A stretch of 64,000 bases of DNA, taken from positions 91,931 through 155,930 of the forward strand of contig NZ_QKSB01000008.1 of assembly GCF_003234935.1 (NCBI RefSeq). The letters run 5' to 3'. The position numbers and the translations under genes are program-made. Below the pieces are notes generated by a model that saw only the letters and a program-made list of their open reading frames with translations, searched no databases and was not told the DNA's origin. This DNA is from Putridiphycobacter roseus. Lineage in GTDB: Bacteria; Bacteroidota; Bacteroidia; Flavobacteriales_D; Crocinitomicaceae. This document shows positions 1-9,476 of this stretch, piece by piece (position 1 is the stretch's first letter; each line of letters opens with the position of its first letter).

Positions 1-1752
1 TTCATAAAAAATAGAATCCTCAAAAGTCATTCTGTAAAGTTTAGGACCTTCGTTAAAGGAATAAACTCCTATGTAAACGTTACCTAATAAATCGTAACTG
101 GGATTAAACAAAGGTAAAGCCACATTAAAACTTTGTATTTTTTTAAAGGTATTTGTACTCGGATAAAATGCGTAAATAGCATTAAAAGAAGTAACAAATA
201 TTTTTTCATTGACTTTAAAGGCTTTTTCAAGAGAATCTTCTGGCACCGAATAAAAGAAGTCCGCAGCCCCCTTATCTAAGTGATATTTTAATTTTCCATT
301 TACAATACTATAACCACCAGTTGCTGTTTTGAATCCTTTATGATAAATCACAGAATCGAATATCGATTGGTTTACAACTGTGTATTGATAAGTTTTGGCA
401 TTCACTTTAATGTAAAAATTAGTATCTAAGTAGTTTAATTCATATTTGTAATCATGGGTTATTTTACCATAAACGTTTCCACCTGCGTCTTCTCCAACAA
501 ATCCTCTGTAGATACTTAGCTTAAAATTGGATTCTTTTTTCAGAAAGTCATGTTGCAGTAGAAACTGACTAAAACTACCGTCTATATTTATAGCATAAGA
601 ATTATGGCCCATCAAATAAAGTGCATTATCTCTATTGAGGTATCCATAATCCTGGTAATAGTCTTGGATATTTTTTAAAGGGGAGGTATGAATTGCCAAA
701 GTAGTATGATTTGTTTTAAGTTGATAGAGTCCTGGCTCGTATACTTCAGCAGGGAAGGAATATGTATTTATCAAGAGTGATTCTTTATCTGAATGGGGCA
801 TTATACTACTTAAACTTCCGTTAATATTTAAATCTTGTAAATAGTTAATTGTCTTTACATTATCACTAGTGTCAATTATCACTATTTCCTGATTAGCAGC
901 ATAGGAAATACACAGTGAGTCTCCAATAAAAAAGCGTCCTCCTGCAGATTGATCAGGTAAATTAAATTCTGTAGAAAAGTTCCTAGAAAAACCGGTTGTA
1001 TCCATTAGACCACAAATATTGCCAGCTGTATAAAAAGGAAAAGAATAGTTATTAGGCTCAAAAAAGTAGGGCGTTTCAGAAAAGCTATAGGGAAGTATTT
1101 TTATTTCATTATGATTATTAATTTCCCAAAAAATAACTCTATCTAAACTGGTATAGATAGCCATAACAGAATCGGAACTACCAAACGACCTAACCGTTTC
1201 CGAAGGCTGCAGTACGGCAGCTAAACTACTTAATTCAACCACCTGAAAACCATGGATAGGATTTAATTGAAGTAGGATTGGTCTTGCATCCATATAAGAA
1301 AGTCGAAACACATACAAATTACCGTTTCCACTTCCAATAAACTGTGTCATTAAAGCAATAGATATTTGGTCTTCTCCTGCAAAATCAGCCAAATAATCAG
1401 TCCAATTAAAAAAGTGCTGTTCTTTAGAATTCATATTAAAGACTAGCACCCCAGAATAATCAGCAAAAGTCCTTTCGTCATTCAATATCACTAGGAAACT
1501 ATCTACTTTAAACATCCTTGCATTTCCTCTAATAGGAAAGCCATTGTAGATACTGTATTCCTTAATAACATTCGTACCTTCCTCAGTCTCCCTTAGTACA
1601 TTATCCCTTGAAATATTATAAATTTTATGGTCGTAGGAAAGGGTATAAAAATGAATATTATTGGCATCAAAATTAATGGGATCGTACTCAAATTGAGAGA
1701 TCCCATTAATTGCTAATAATATATATACAATGGCTGCTATTATCTTATTCAT
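1..1752 (-). CDS. Secreted protein of unknown function (3' end beyond window)
   Basis: A reading frame stays open for 584 codons from the ATG at 1750-1752 to the left edge of the window, so the C-terminus is missing. The product begins with a short basic-hydrophobic signal peptide (MNKIIAAIVYILLAINGISQ), so export across the inner membrane is expected. The rest is rich in aromatic and beta-strand-type residues, with recurring patterns such as DAGGNVYGK and LLGNVYIGVY that recall beta-propeller repeats. No catalytic motif was recognised. In this group such proteins often end in a type IX secretion tail, but that part cannot be seen. It is separated by 73 bases from the downstream minus-strand reductase gene. 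The coding call is firm; any function is open. Confidence 0.8.
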   Translation of the reverse strand, partial: MNKIIAAIVYILLAINGISQFEYDPINFDANNIHFYTLSYDHKIYNISRDNVLRETEEGTNVIKEYSIYNGFPIRGNARMFKVDSFLVILNDERTFADYSGVLVFNMNSKEQHFFNWTDYLADFAGEDQISIALMTQFIGSGNGNLYVFRLSYMDARPILLQLNPIHGFQVVELSSLAAVLQPSETVRSFGSSDSVMAIYTSLDRVIFWEINNHNEIKILPYSFSETPYFFEPNNYSFPFYTAGNICGLMDTTGFSRNFSTEFNLPDQSAGGRFFIGDSLCISYAANQEIVIIDTSDNVKTINYLQDLNINGSLSSIMPHSDKESLLINTYSFPAEVYEPGLYQLKTNHTTLAIHTSPLKNIQDYYQDYGYLNRDNALYLMGHNSYAINIDGSFSQFLLQHDFLKKESNFKLSIYRGFVGEDAGGNVYGKITHDYKYELNYLDTNFYIKVNAKTYQYTVVNQSIFDSVIYHKGFKTATGGYSIVNGKLKYHLDKGAADFFYSVPEDSLEKAFKVNEKIFVTSFNAIYAFYPSTNTFKKIQSFNVALPLFNPSYDLLGNVYIGVYSFNEGPKLYRMTFEDSIFYE

Positions 1753-1825
1753 CCCTTAATTTTACACATTAAATCTAATATGTAAACAAACGGATAATAA
1801 GCATAAACGGTTGGCGAAAAGTAAA

Positions 1826-2836
1826 TTAAAATCCGTTTACGCCATTTACGGTAGTATATTTTAAGACGTTCTTTTTGTCTGGGTGAATTCTAGCAAAAGC
1901 AGATTGTACTGCAATAGTACCTTCGTGGAAGCCACATAAAATCAACTTCAATTTACCCGTGTAAGTATTTACATCACCAATGGCATAAATACCTGGTCGG
2001 TTGGTTGAATAGTCAACAGTATCTACTACAATCGCATTCTTTTCAATTTCTAATCCCCAATCAGCAATAGGACCTAAAGTTGGTTTTAAACCAAACAATG
2101 GTACAAAGTGATCTGCTTCTTTTTTAAACTCTCCTTGCTTGTTGTGTTTAATGGTTACACTTTTTAAAGCATCATCACCATCAATCCCAATTACCTCAGC
2201 TTCGGTAATCAAATTTATTTTTCCAGCATCCGCTAAATCCATTACCTTTTGAACTGAATCTAAATGTCCTCTAAAAGAGTTTCTACGGTGGACCAATGAC
2301 AATTCCTTGGCAATTTTATTTTCAATCAAGTAAATAGACCAATCCAAAGCTGAATCTCCACCACCGGCAACAACTACCGACTTCCCTCTGTAAAACTCAG
2401 GATCTTTAATGATGTACTCTACACCTTTGTCTTCGTATTTTTCTAAATTTTCAACAGGTGGTTTCCTTGGTTCAAAAACACCTAATCCGCCCGCAACCAT
2501 TACAATTGGCGCCTTGTGTTTTGTCCCCTTATTGGTCGTCACTACAAATTTATTATCTTCTACTTCATCAATTGACACCGCGGACTCACCCAAGGTGAAT
2601 TCAGGTTTAAATGGTGCAATTTGTTCCATTAAATTATCCACCAATTCACCAGCATCCACTGTTGGATATCCTGGGATATCATAAATTGGTTTTTTTGGAT
2701 AAATTTCAGTTAACTGTCCGCCAGGTTGTGGCAAAGAATCAATTAAATGACATTTCAATTTTAATAAACCTGCTTCGAACACGGTAAACAATCCTACTGG
2801 TCCGGCTCCTATGATGATGATGTCTGTTTCTATCAT
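1826..2836 (-). CDS. Ferredoxin/flavodoxin--NADP(+) reductase, thioredoxin-reductase-like
   Basis: This 336-residue flavoprotein has an FAD-binding Rossmann motif at residues 10-15 (GAGPVG) and a second nucleotide-binding motif around residue 157 (AGGGDSALDW) for NADPH. It has no CxxC redox pair between the domains, which separates the type 2 ferredoxin-NADP reductases (YumC/YcgT family) from true thioredoxin reductases. The C-terminal FAD contact YAIGDVNTY is present. The expected role is cytosolic electron exchange between NADPH and ferredoxin or flavodoxin. The length is typical and the start at MIETDIIIIG fits the family. A TAnnTTTG box lies just upstream. It appears to be a single-gene unit. 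Confidence 0.88.
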   Translation of the reverse strand: MIETDIIIIGAGPVGLFTVFEAGLLKLKCHLIDSLPQPGGQLTEIYPKKPIYDIPGYPTVDAGELVDNLMEQIAPFKPEFTLGESAVSIDEVEDNKFVVTTNKGTKHKAPIVMVAGGLGVFEPRKPPVENLEKYEDKGVEYIIKDPEFYRGKSVVVAGGGDSALDWSIYLIENKIAKELSLVHRRNSFRGHLDSVQKVMDLADAGKINLITEAEVIGIDGDDALKSVTIKHNKQGEFKKEADHFVPLFGLKPTLGPIADWGLEIEKNAIVVDTVDYSTNRPGIYAIGDVNTYTGKLKLILCGFHEGTIAVQSAFARIHPDKKNVLKYTTVNGVNGF

Positions 2837-2862
2837 TTTAATCTTTGAATTAAATAACGGTG

Positions 2863-2870
2863 CAAAAGTA
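2863..2870 (-). promoter_or_regulatory. Predicted -7 element of the reductase gene
   Basis: The minus strand reads TACTTTTG, an exact match to the Bacteroidota -7 consensus TAnnTTTG, 26 bases before the reductase ATG. No TTG lies at the usual 17-23 base spacing, so only half the promoter is supported. Confidence 0.4.
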
Positions 2871-2951
2871 ATTAAATACTTTTAAATTTAATAGACTTTC
2901 AACGGGGACTTATAGGCTGAACTTTATCAGTTTTAAATGGACAAAGTACAC

Positions 2952-5501
2952 TTACAATTGTGTGGCCAATACCCCAACTAATTTATACTGCTTTACATTG
3001 CCTGCTAAATCGAATATTCGAACAGCTACAATATATGAACCCACATTGGCTTTTTGCCCGTTGTCGTCAATGCCATCCCAAATGATCACCCCACTTTTTC
3101 CCGCATAAAAATTATCTTTTAATTCTTTTATTTGTTGTCCTACACTATTGTAGATCACCACATCCATTAAGGCATCCACCTGTGTTATTTCGTACGAAAT
3201 TTCAAGAAAATCTTGATAACCGTCGTTATTGGGAGAAAAAATAGCTTGGGTTAATGTCACCTGTCCTTTTGCTATCGCCTGTAAATTTTGAGAATTTTTA
3301 TAGCCTGGTGTTCCCCAGTTTTCCAATTCTGAAGCGGTGTGCCAATTATCCATGGATTGGGTAGGTAAATCAAATGACAGTCTTTCCAAGGCCTTTCCGT
3401 TTTGGTCGTCAATCAACACAAACTGCATTTCTTCCTGATAAGAAAACTGATCCAAAACCATATTGTCTTCCCCCAATAAAACTATGGTACCGGAGTCATT
3501 GCCGTAAGTAGGTAAACTAAGCGGAATAAAACAACCTGGCGCATAATTAGGAAAAGCAGTAATTACGGAATTAGAGTCGGGTGTAAACACTAAATACTGA
3601 CCTGGATGCCACAAGATTCCAAAATTGGAAAGTGCTTTAATATTACCTACGATTTCATCCTCAATATTAGCAATTGACAATTCATTTAAGGCAATGGTTT
3701 TGTCGGAAACATTAACCAACTCCAAATAATCATCTCCACCAGTAATGGGATTAAACAATATTTCATTGATCAAAACATCTCCCTTTTCCGCTTGCTCAGG
3801 CAATTGAAAAGTATAACTATAGGCATCCATTTCGTTGCCCCAGCAATCCATAAAACCAGACAGCGTAACCTGATAAGTTTGTTTTATCACCAAGGCATTA
3901 AAATCAAGTACGAGCCAAGCGCCTTGGGTATTTTGTGTAAATGGAATATTTGGTTTAACTACAATATCCCCTCCCGAAACAGATTTTGAAAGATGGATAT
4001 ATAAACTAGAGTCAGCAGCTAAATAAACCTGTGAGACGGTTGGTTTTTCAGTATTATTTTCCGTGGTAAAAATAGAATTTTCGTAACCCGGTGTTCCACC
4101 AGATTGGGCAATAGCAGCCGACCAATTACTAGCATCATCACACAGCCCATTAATATTTTTCAACTCTAAACTCCAACCGCCTTCTTCCTTATCTTCGTCT
4201 TGATACCAAGCCTTGGTGTACAGCAAAGAATCGACTACGTCGCCCAATTCATTTTTTAGTATAATTTGATCTCCTGTATTGTTTAATGAGGGCCAACTGC
4301 CTTCCAAAACATTGAAAATACCATAACTGGCACTACTACCACTTGCACACAAAAGCACATAAGAATCGGGATAAATAACATAACTTGAAAGCGTACTTGA
4401 ACCAGAACCATCCGCAATGGTCCATCCATTTAAATCGATAACGCCATTGCTATTGTTGTAAATTTCTATGTATTCCTCTTCAGGCAAACCAACAACCGGA
4501 CTTGGGTCAGCCATAAATTCGGTAATAATCACATCTTTAAAAGCGGTTGAAAAAGGTTGGCTGTACAAAAAGTGAATGGTAGAAAGCAGCATCACATTGC
4601 TCGAATCATCTGCTACATTTTCTACCGTCAAAACATTGTCGACTTGGTTTTGAAAAGCAGTGCCAAAGGTCAGGTCAACCGCTTGGTGATTACTGGCTAA
4701 AATTGTTGCCGTACTCGGTTGCCCCAATCCATTATCCGCCGAATAATTACTGGTATTTTCTGCAGTGGTAACACTTACGTTTTCGGTAAACCAAACCCTT
4801 AATATTTGATCAGACATCACTTCCACCGAACTCAGCTGTGGTTTAACCGTGTCGACCGTCACTAAATTACTGACGAACACATCATCAAAGAAGAATTTTT
4901 CGGAACGGGTTGAAGTATACTTACAGAAAAAGCCAAAGTGATTAGTATTGTTATGAGTAATATCGTTTACACTTCCCATATTGGTAAATGAACTTCCTCC
5001 TGTATTATCAGCCGACAAGGTCCAATCACCATTGGTCAATCGACTTGCTTTTACGTTTACATCTACAGTAGACTGCCCTACAAACCCATCAGTACCATCT
5101 ATTATTTTTGTGGTACTTAAACCATCTTGACGGTATAAGGAGACCTCATCATCAGAACTACCAATTAACACAAAATAACCATTTAATGCCCCCCTTAAAT
5201 CTGCTTGGTCGGACACCAAATAAACCCGAGCTAAATTGGCAGAGCTGGTCCCAAAATCTAATCTCACTTTAAAAAACCATTCGGCATCATCAATCAATGT
5301 TGAATTCGTGCTCAAATAAGCAGTATCCGTGGCTGGAAAGGAAAATAATTGCAATTCATTATTTGCATTGACGATAAAACTACTATCCTGACCGGTCCAT
5401 ATTGGATTCGCAGAGAAATCTCCATCAGAGAACGGATCGTTTATCTGGGAAAATAGAAAGAAGTTAACAAATAAAAAAAGAGATGTTAAAATATTCTTCA
5501 T
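2952..5501 (-). CDS. Secreted lamin-tail-domain protein with FlgD-like C-terminal domain
   Basis: This 849-residue exported protein begins with the signal peptide MKNILTSLFLFVNFFLFSQ. Residues 20-215 look like a jelly-roll or LamG-type module, followed by an Ig-like strand region. Two lamin-tail (LTD) domains follow, near residues 320-430 (ITEFMADPSP, EEYIEIYNNS) and 572-690 (LINEILFNP, DDYLELVN). The last 100 residues (SPNNDGYQDFLEI, then WDGIDDNGQKANVGSYIV) form a FlgD/CHU_C-like Ig domain common on type IX secretion cargo and surface proteins of this phylum. It does not end in a clear type A tail. Cell-surface or extracellular location is inferred; no enzymatic motif is visible. It is divergent from asd. 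Confidence 0.82.
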   Translation of the reverse strand: MKNILTSLFLFVNFFLFSQINDPFSDGDFSANPIWTGQDSSFIVNANNELQLFSFPATDTAYLSTNSTLIDDAEWFFKVRLDFGTSSANLARVYLVSDQADLRGALNGYFVLIGSSDDEVSLYRQDGLSTTKIIDGTDGFVGQSTVDVNVKASRLTNGDWTLSADNTGGSSFTNMGSVNDITHNNTNHFGFFCKYTSTRSEKFFFDDVFVSNLVTVDTVKPQLSSVEVMSDQILRVWFTENVSVTTAENTSNYSADNGLGQPSTATILASNHQAVDLTFGTAFQNQVDNVLTVENVADDSSNVMLLSTIHFLYSQPFSTAFKDVIITEFMADPSPVVGLPEEEYIEIYNNSNGVIDLNGWTIADGSGSSTLSSYVIYPDSYVLLCASGSSASYGIFNVLEGSWPSLNNTGDQIILKNELGDVVDSLLYTKAWYQDEDKEEGGWSLELKNINGLCDDASNWSAAIAQSGGTPGYENSIFTTENNTEKPTVSQVYLAADSSLYIHLSKSVSGGDIVVKPNIPFTQNTQGAWLVLDFNALVIKQTYQVTLSGFMDCWGNEMDAYSYTFQLPEQAEKGDVLINEILFNPITGGDDYLELVNVSDKTIALNELSIANIEDEIVGNIKALSNFGILWHPGQYLVFTPDSNSVITAFPNYAPGCFIPLSLPTYGNDSGTIVLLGEDNMVLDQFSYQEEMQFVLIDDQNGKALERLSFDLPTQSMDNWHTASELENWGTPGYKNSQNLQAIAKGQVTLTQAIFSPNNDGYQDFLEISYEITQVDALMDVVIYNSVGQQIKELKDNFYAGKSGVIIWDGIDDNGQKANVGSYIVAVRIFDLAGNVKQYKLVGVLATQL

Positions 5502-5528
5502 GGGTTATTTTATATGTTGTAAATATAG

Positions 5529-5536
5529 TAATTTTG
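5529..5536 (+). promoter_or_regulatory. Predicted -7 element of asd
   Basis: TAATTTTG matches TAnnTTTG exactly and lies 23 bases before the chosen asd start codon. It sits inside the 5' extension of the frame, which argues that translation starts at 5560 and not at the ATG at 5500. No well-spaced TTG was found. Confidence 0.45.
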
Positions 5537-5559
5537 CATTGCAAATAAAAAGCAGGGAT

Positions 5560-6546
5560 ATGAAATTAGCAATTGTAGGTGTTACTGGAATGGTTGGTCA
5601 AGAAATGATTAAGGTATTGGAAGAGTTCAATTTTGAAGTGACAGAATTGATACCAGTAGCTTCAGAAAAATCAGTTGGAACAACGGTCACCTTCAAAGGA
5701 AAAGAATACACATGTGTAGGACTTGAAACTGCTGTATCCTTGAAACCACAAATTGCTATTTTTTCAGCTGGTGGAGATGTTTCTTTGGCTTGGGCAGAAA
5801 AATTTGCGGCTAATGGCACTACAGTGATTGACAATTCATCTGCTTGGAGAATGGATCCAACTAAGAAATTAGTAGTACCAGAAATCAATGCACATTTATT
5901 AACGGCAAACGATAAGATTATAGCTAATCCAAATTGTTCTACCATTCAACTGGTATTAACCATGGCCCCATTGCATCAAAAATACGGCATTAAAAGAGCG
6001 GTAGTTTCTACTTACCAATCGATTACTGGTACCGGTGTAAAAGCAGTTCGTCAATTAGAAAACGAAATGGCAGGCACTCAAGCCGAAATGGTTTACCCTT
6101 ACCCTATTCACAAAAACTGTTTACCGCATTGCGACGACTTTACAGAAAATGGATACACCAAGGAAGAAATGAAGTTGACCAATGAAACGAAAAAGATTCT
6201 AGACGAAAGTATCAACGTTACTGCAACAGCAGTGCGTGTACCTGTAGTTGGCGGTCATTCCGAGTCTGTAAACATTGAATTTAACCAAACGCCAAACATT
6301 GCTGAAATCAGACAATTGTTACACCATACTGAAGGCATTACCTTAAAGGACAACCCTGAAACAAACACTTATCCCATGCCTATTTATGCAGCAGGAAAGA
6401 ATGATGTTTTTGTAGGGAGAATTCGTTTAGACGAAAGCCAACCCAACACGATTAATTTATGGATTGTTGCAGATAACATCCGAAAGGGTGCAGCGACAAA
6501 CGCGGTGCAAATTGCAAAGTATTTGGTAGAAAAAGAGTTGGTCTAG
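5560..6546 (+). CDS. asd: Aspartate-semialdehyde dehydrogenase
   Basis: This enzyme reduces aspartyl-4-phosphate to aspartate-4-semialdehyde with NADPH, the shared step towards lysine/diaminopimelate, threonine and methionine. The 328-residue product starts with the Rossmann motif GVTGMVGQEM. The active-site cysteine is C126 in NPNCSTIQ, and the substrate-binding segments GTGVKAVRQLENEM and VPVVGGHSE are present. An in-frame ATG exists at 5500, but the extra 20 residues are not family-like, and a TAnnTTTG box lies between the two, so 5560 is preferred. It appears monocistronic, divergent from the lamin-tail gene. Confidence 0.95.
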   Translation: MKLAIVGVTGMVGQEMIKVLEEFNFEVTELIPVASEKSVGTTVTFKGKEYTCVGLETAVSLKPQIAIFSAGGDVSLAWAEKFAANGTTVIDNSSAWRMDPTKKLVVPEINAHLLTANDKIIANPNCSTIQLVLTMAPLHQKYGIKRAVVSTYQSITGTGVKAVRQLENEMAGTQAEMVYPYPIHKNCLPHCDDFTENGYTKEEMKLTNETKKILDESINVTATAVRVPVVGGHSESVNIEFNQTPNIAEIRQLLHHTEGITLKDNPETNTYPMPIYAAGKNDVFVGRIRLDESQPNTINLWIVADNIRKGAATNAVQIAKYLVEKELV

Positions 6547-6640
6547 GCGTCTGCTCAGCTTATAGTTAGCCTGCGCTTCTTGATACGGATGTAATTTGGT
6601 CTTCCTCCGCCTTCGATTGCTATTCAAGCGAATAGTATAA

Positions 6641-6764
6641 ACTTTGGTAAAAATTAAAGAAACGTCCCGCTTTCTCCCGCCCAATTAACATCAGGAGAGA
6701 CAAACACAAATAAACATTTTAGTTCTGCAATACTTGAAGGTATACGCCATTATTTTACCAAAGT
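6641..6764. repeat. 12-bp inverted repeats bounding a 124-bp non-coding segment
   Basis: ACTTTGGTAAAA at 6641-6652 is the perfect reverse complement of TTTTACCAAAGT at 6753-6764. The pair lies in the 256-base gap between the asd and universal stress protein stops. The interior is somewhat richer in GC than its surroundings (CGTCCCGC, CTCCCGCCC) and no credible gene is seen in it. No clear target-site duplication flanks the repeats. It could be a miniature element relic or a long-range RNA stem. Confidence 0.45.
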
Positions 6765-6802
6765 CGCCCGCGGAATGCATGGAGTGGAAGTCTATGGTTA
6801 AA

Positions 6803-7606
6803 TTAAATGATCAATAGTGGTTTTTTGCTGTGCATGGCTAATTTTTTAGTCACACTACTATGCATTAACCCCTCAAGAAAAGAATAGCTTTTTTTATGAA
6901 GGACAATGATATTAGAGGCGTGGTTTTCTGTATAATTCAATACACCTTCAACCACACTATCATTTTCTTCTGTATGAAAAGAATATTGCGCATTATATCC
7001 ATCTAAACCTAGAATCAAAGTTGCATGATCTGCTTTTTGCTCATTTTTAGGAACAACGGATACAATATCCATATTTACATTTTCCAAACCAACAATATCA
7101 TTCAATTTTTGTGCAACAGCCAAAATACTATCGTCTTCATTAGAAGCCAAAATAACATTTTTCCAGGCAGAGAATTGTGTTTCTTGTGGTACAACTACTA
7201 TTGGGTAGTCAACCACTTTTATAGTAGCCAATGTATTACTACCAAATATTTTATTTTTTATGTTACTAGCTCCAGTGGTTCCCATAACAATTAAATCAAT
7301 GCTATGATTCTTCGAAGCTATTTCGATCGTTTGTGTTAAAAAGCCATAACAACTGAATGGAATATATTCTACACCTTTAAAATCTTCAATGTTTTTTAAT
7401 TTATCTAGGAGTTTGGCTAAATCTTCTTTTGAATCCTTCTCCAAAATATCTGCAAAATTGATCATCACATTGGAAGTCCCAGATGGGATTTGATAAGAAT
7501 TCAACACCACAATTTTAGCACCTATTTGGGAAGCCAAATAACTTGCGTATTCTAATGCTTTATAAGCATTTTCTGAAAAATCTGTAGGTACTAAAATTGT
7601 CTTCAT
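6803..7606 (-). CDS. Universal stress protein, tandem UspA domains
   Basis: This 267-residue cytosolic protein has two UspA-like domains. The first begins MKTILVPTDFSENAYKALEYA and contains the ATP-loop pattern MGTTGASNIKNKIFGSNT near residue 125. The second half (residues 145-267) is more divergent and ends with SVTKKLAMHSKKPLLII. The start at 7606 is preferred over an upstream in-frame ATG because it gives the canonical UspA N-terminus. The usual role is survival under stress or energy limitation; the specific role here is unknown. A TAATTTTG box at 7633-7640 and a TGAT-N4-ATCA palindrome further upstream may control it. Confidence 0.87.
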   Translation of the reverse strand: MKTILVPTDFSENAYKALEYASYLASQIGAKIVVLNSYQIPSGTSNVMINFADILEKDSKEDLAKLLDKLKNIEDFKGVEYIPFSCYGFLTQTIEIASKNHSIDLIVMGTTGASNIKNKIFGSNTLATIKVVDYPIVVVPQETQFSAWKNVILASNEDDSILAVAQKLNDIVGLENVNMDIVSVVPKNEQKADHATLILGLDGYNAQYSFHTEENDSVVEGVLNYTENHASNIIVLHKKSYSFLEGLMHSSVTKKLAMHSKKPLLII

Positions 7607-7632
7607 CTTTAAATAATTAATCTTTCGATTTT

Positions 7633-7640
7633 CAAAATTA
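7633..7640 (-). promoter_or_regulatory. Predicted -7 element of the universal stress gene
   Basis: The minus strand reads TAATTTTG, an exact TAnnTTTG match 26 bases before the chosen start codon. The nearest upstream TTG is at a gap of only 13 bases, so the -33 element is not supported. Confidence 0.35.
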
Positions 7641-7684
7641 GAAAAATTTAAGTCAAACGAACTGCACATTGGTCAATTTACAAG

Positions 7685-7698
7685 ATGATAAATATCAT
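7685..7698. promoter_or_regulatory. Possible CRP/FNR-family operator
   Basis: ATGATA-AA-TATCAT has perfect 6-base arms and contains the spaced half-sites TGAT-N4-ATCA seen in CRP/FNR-family sites. Its centre is roughly 60 bases upstream of the start point expected from the TAATTTTG box of the universal stress gene, a classic activator position. A single occurrence in AT-rich DNA is weak evidence. Confidence 0.3.
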
Positions 7699-7701
7699 AT
7701 C

Positions 7702-9381
7702 TTAAAAACTAGGTGCTGAAATAGTACGGTATTTTTTGACCGTTATATTTCTATTTTTCGGATACTTGATTGTAAAAGAAACCTTATACACCTGTTGTTG
7801 TCCAGGTTGTAAAGCAAGTTTCCAAGATAAAATACCGGTATCTTCATTTTGAAAAGCACTGGATATTTCATTTACACTTACAGTTATATCACTCTCTTGA
7901 GAAATTGGTATTTGATCAAACAAATCCATATTCAATGTAGTCCCCATGTTATTCTTTACAATAATCTCATAAGTGTAAGTATCTTTTTTATTTGCGCCAA
8001 TCATTTTAGTATTAGAAAATTCTTCCATTAATTTCTTCTCAACAACCACTTTATTATCTCTTCCAAAAGACAAGCTCAAAGTATCATCCACATTACAAGT
8101 ATTCAAATAAGATTCGCCAACATAAACCCCTTGATAGTAGACGTTAGATGGACCAGGGATTAAGTTTAACTTTTCCCAACCAACAATATTTGCCATTAGA
8201 AAGGCATCTTTGTCTAGTTTAGGAACTGCTTTATGTGAAAAAGTTGCAGGTAAATCAAATGCATCAATAGCCACCAAATAAGGCTTGGAGTTGGAAGGAA
8301 TGGAATAAGGTATTTTAATAGGGAATTCACTACTCAATTGTGGCACTTCTATGGATGTTATTTTTACTGCATCCCCTACTTTATCTGCACCAAGTTTTCC
8401 ACCTACGCCACTCAAATTCTGACTCATTTGAGGTACAGAAGCATTGGAATACCATTGATCGTACCCTCTATTTTGTGGAACAATCACTGCCTTCCTTTTT
8501 GCAAATGCACTAGAAACTGTTCTATTATTTAAAAACCAAGCATCTAAAATAGGTGCAGACGCAGATAAATTAGGATTGGAAGACGAAAGTGTTAGTTTCA
8601 CCTCCTCCCAATCATTACCGGTATTATTAAACACCTTTGCTTTGTATTTAAGATTAATTATCCCAGAAACATCTTGGGCAGACAGGTCGTAATTTGCTTG
8701 CCAACCGCAGTTTGAAATAACGTACTTTAATTCCGTATTAATAGTTCGGTCAGACTTTGAATCTACAATTACAACAATTTGATTACTGTGCGTTTGTTCT
8801 TTATAATTCAATTCTTGCAATTGACTAGATAAAGCATGAATTCTCGTTTGAACTTTCTTTTGTTTCCCTTTATAACTGCTAATTATTTTATTGAGTTCCA
8901 TGGTTCTTTTCAAATGGTAATCGGCCATGGCTTTTAATTCACTGGCCAGCAATGTAGCTTGATTACCCTTGATATTCATATTGGTTTTTATCAATTGCAA
9001 TTCTGATTGGTAAGCATTAACTTCGTCTTGGAAATTTTGTTTACTTTCATGGTACATTCTTAAAGAGTCGTTTATTGCTTTGAAAATCGGATTATCGTCC
9101 GTAAATTTCAAATAATCAATGGCGGTACTTACCGAGACCATGGTGACACTTTTATCGGCAATAAATTGAATGCTTTTTTGATCCACCACGGTACTAATTC
9201 CAGTATACGTTAAAATATTTCGTCCTTTTTTCACACTAACGGGAGTGGTTCTTTTAACCTCTCCTCCTGTTATAAAAACAGTCACTTCTTTTATTTTTGT
9301 CGCAATAGATTGTTCAAAATCTTTTTGGGCAAACAAATGCGCGTTCCAAAAAAAGATGGTGAATAAGAGTACACTTTTCAT
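7702..9381 (-). CDS. DUF4139 protein, mucoidy inhibitor MuiA-like
   Basis: This 559-residue protein starts with a signal peptide (MKSVLLFTIFFWNAHLFAQ). An N-terminal DUF4140-type beta domain (residues 28-80, KEVTVFITGGEVKRT) is followed by a coiled coil (about 105-190). A long DUF4139 domain (about 205-555) carries the family-like stretches ELKYVISNCGWQANYDL, GNDWEEVKLTLSSSNPN and GVYVGESYLNTC. The architecture matches the MuiA-like proteins widespread in bacteria, whose biochemical role is not settled. Periplasmic or envelope location is inferred. It ends about 95 bases before the universal stress gene start and may be its own unit. Confidence 0.85.
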   Translation of the reverse strand: MKSVLLFTIFFWNAHLFAQKDFEQSIATKIKEVTVFITGGEVKRTTPVSVKKGRNILTYTGISTVVDQKSIQFIADKSVTMVSVSTAIDYLKFTDDNPIFKAINDSLRMYHESKQNFQDEVNAYQSELQLIKTNMNIKGNQATLLASELKAMADYHLKRTMELNKIISSYKGKQKKVQTRIHALSSQLQELNYKEQTHSNQIVVIVDSKSDRTINTELKYVISNCGWQANYDLSAQDVSGIINLKYKAKVFNNTGNDWEEVKLTLSSSNPNLSASAPILDAWFLNNRTVSSAFAKRKAVIVPQNRGYDQWYSNASVPQMSQNLSGVGGKLGADKVGDAVKITSIEVPQLSSEFPIKIPYSIPSNSKPYLVAIDAFDLPATFSHKAVPKLDKDAFLMANIVGWEKLNLIPGPSNVYYQGVYVGESYLNTCNVDDTLSLSFGRDNKVVVEKKLMEEFSNTKMIGANKKDTYTYEIIVKNNMGTTLNMDLFDQIPISQESDITVSVNEISSAFQNEDTGILSWKLALQPGQQQVYKVSFTIKYPKNRNITVKKYRTISAPSF

Positions 9382-9476
9382 AATTTCAATTTTACATGGT
9401 CAATTTAATCAAAATAGCCTGAAACTAGAGACAAATTAACAAGATTTACATCTACTAAGTCAGCAACCAACATTAC

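Noticed and set aside
5500..5559. Upstream ATG extending asd by 20 residues
   Set aside because: The extension is not family-like and a TAnnTTTG promoter box at 5529-5536 lies inside it.
6457..6684. 75-codon minus-strand frame across the asd stop
   Set aside because: It is antisense to the asd 3' end, has basic low-complexity composition and no start signal; no family is recognisable.
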